Shown: positions 63,493 to 64,000 of the stretch, piece by piece
How the letters are laid out: every line of letters begins with the position of its first letter
Position numbering within the stretch: position 1 is the stretch's first letter
NCBI GenBank assembly: GCA_036375215.1
Contig: DASUSH010000094.1
Span: 10,082 to 74,081, forward strand
DNA length: 64,000 nt
From: DASUSH01 sp036375215
GTDB lineage: Bacteria > Actinomycetota > Thermoleophilia > Solirubrobacterales > 70-9
Reading direction: 5' to 3'
Translations under genes and position numbers: made by a program
Notes under the pieces: generated by a model
Database searches by the model: none
Told to the model about the DNA's origin: nothing
What the model saw: only the letters and a program-made list of their open reading frames with translations

Positions 63493-64000
63493 CCCCGCAG
63501 CACCGAGAGCAGGTAAAAGGAGCCCGCGACGAGGACGATGCCTCCGCGCCCGGCCGCGAGCGCGCGGGCCCGCTCGAGCGCCCGCGCCGGGTCCGGCTCG
63601 GCCTCGGCGCTGCCGCCGGCGCGCTCGCAGGCCGCGGCGAGGTCGGCGGCGGCGTGGGCGGTCGCGCCCGGACGCCCGACGCCGGCCAGCGCCTCGGGCG
63701 GGATCTCGGTGCAGACCACGGTCTCGCAGGCGACCGCGAGCGGCGCGGTGAGCGCGTCGATCGGCTTCGCCGAGAGCGCGGCGAGCACGCCGACCACCGG
63801 CCGCCCGTCCGCGATCGCGGGCAAAGCCTCGACGACCGCCTCGACCCCGGCGGGGTTATGCGCGGCGTCGAGGACGAGCGGCGGGTCGCCGGGGACCACC
63901 TCGAGGCGGGCCGGCAGCCGGGTCGCCGCCGCGGCCCGCTCCACCGCGGCGGGGTCGAGGTCCCGGCCGAGGTACGCCTCGGCCGCGGCCATCGCGACCG
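63489..64000 (-). CDS. folC: Folylpolyglutamate / dihydrofolate synthase, C-terminal part
   Basis: The C-terminal Mur-ligase domain of FolC; the gene continues past the right edge. Visible motifs: a TRLPARLEVVPGDPPLVLDAAHNPAG segment (in parts), where DAAHNP corresponds to the family's DGAHNP, then GVLAALSAKPID, and the terminal GGIVLVAGSFYLLSVL, typical of FolC. The central ATP-binding domain lies outside the window. Convergent with the phosphoesterase gene, overlapping by 4 bp. Confidence 0.9.
   Translation of the reverse strand, partial: VAMAAAEAYLGRDLDPAAVERAAAATRLPARLEVVPGDPPLVLDAAHNPAGVEAVVEALPAIADGRPVVGVLAALSAKPIDALTAPLAVACETVVCTEIPPEALAGVGRPGATAHAAADLAAACERAGGSAEAEPDPARALERARALAAGRGGIVLVAGSFYLLSVLRG

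Overview
The window is about 64 kb of very GC-rich chromosome (well over two thirds G+C by eye) with densely packed genes, frequent GTG/TTG starts and many 1-17 bp gene overlaps. Gene content and order (hrcA-dnaJ-prmA, mreBCD-mrdA-rodA-rng-rplU-rpmA, proBA-nadD-rsfS, comEA-comEC-holA with an opposed rpsT, HadA/HadB-like hot-dog pair) point to an actinobacterium. My best guess is the class Thermoleophilia (Solirubrobacterales-like); this is inference from style, not from a database hit.

Layout. 1-4.9 kb: hisIE heads a trp operon (trpE-trpG-[DUF559 gene]-trpD-trpC, the last cut by the window edge). 4.9-11.9 kb: stress and housekeeping chain hrcA-dnaJ-prmA-membrane protein-murI-yqeY-phoH-ybeY-era. 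11.9-20.6 kb: FHA protein, two hot-dog dehydratase subunits, lepA, a divergent secreted GH114-like gene, a DUF4328/zinc-finger membrane protein, murJ, rpsT, holA. 20.6-27.3 kb: competence genes comEC and comEA, acylphosphatase, cupin, leuS. 27.4-29.5 kb: plus-strand block of two unknown proteins and an AI-2E-family transporter. 29.5-32.3 kb: secreted beta-helix protein, then a tRNA-Ala gene embedded in one open reading frame that joins a PD-(D/E)XK nuclease to a Phd-like antitoxin domain, with a LexA-type box on its start codon. 32.3-36.9 kb: coiled-coil protein, rsfS, nadD, proA, a VOC gene, proB. 36.9-47.0 kb: four overlapping genes for large secreted hydrolases (GH36-like glycosidase, PHP metallohydrolase, two neutral-ceramidase-like enzymes) lie between obgE and proB, which are usually neighbours. 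47.0-54 kb: obgE, an unknown protein, CPA2 antiporter, an anti-sigma/ECF sigma pair, rpmA, rplU, rng. 54-59.7 kb: rod-shape operon. 59.9-64 kb: maf, ndk, a zinc-ribbon membrane protein, a 39-residue membrane peptide, a secreted phosphoesterase and the 3' part of folC.

The most unusual material is (1) the nuclease/tRNA-Ala/Phd reading frame with its SOS-like box, where tRNA processing and translation of the message would be mutually exclusive; (2) the secreted hydrolase island inside the conserved obgE-proBA cluster, whose enzyme set could suit extracellular glycosphingolipid breakdown; (3) GGGGACGG-type palindromes, two of which are translated in protein linkers; (4) a hairpin-rich region with a long-range closing stem ahead of rodA; and (5) a recurrent TAGACT-like -10 element placed so close to start codons that leaderless transcription is likely. 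No CRISPR array, rRNA, prophage or transposase was found. There is no gene-free stretch longer than about 170 bp.
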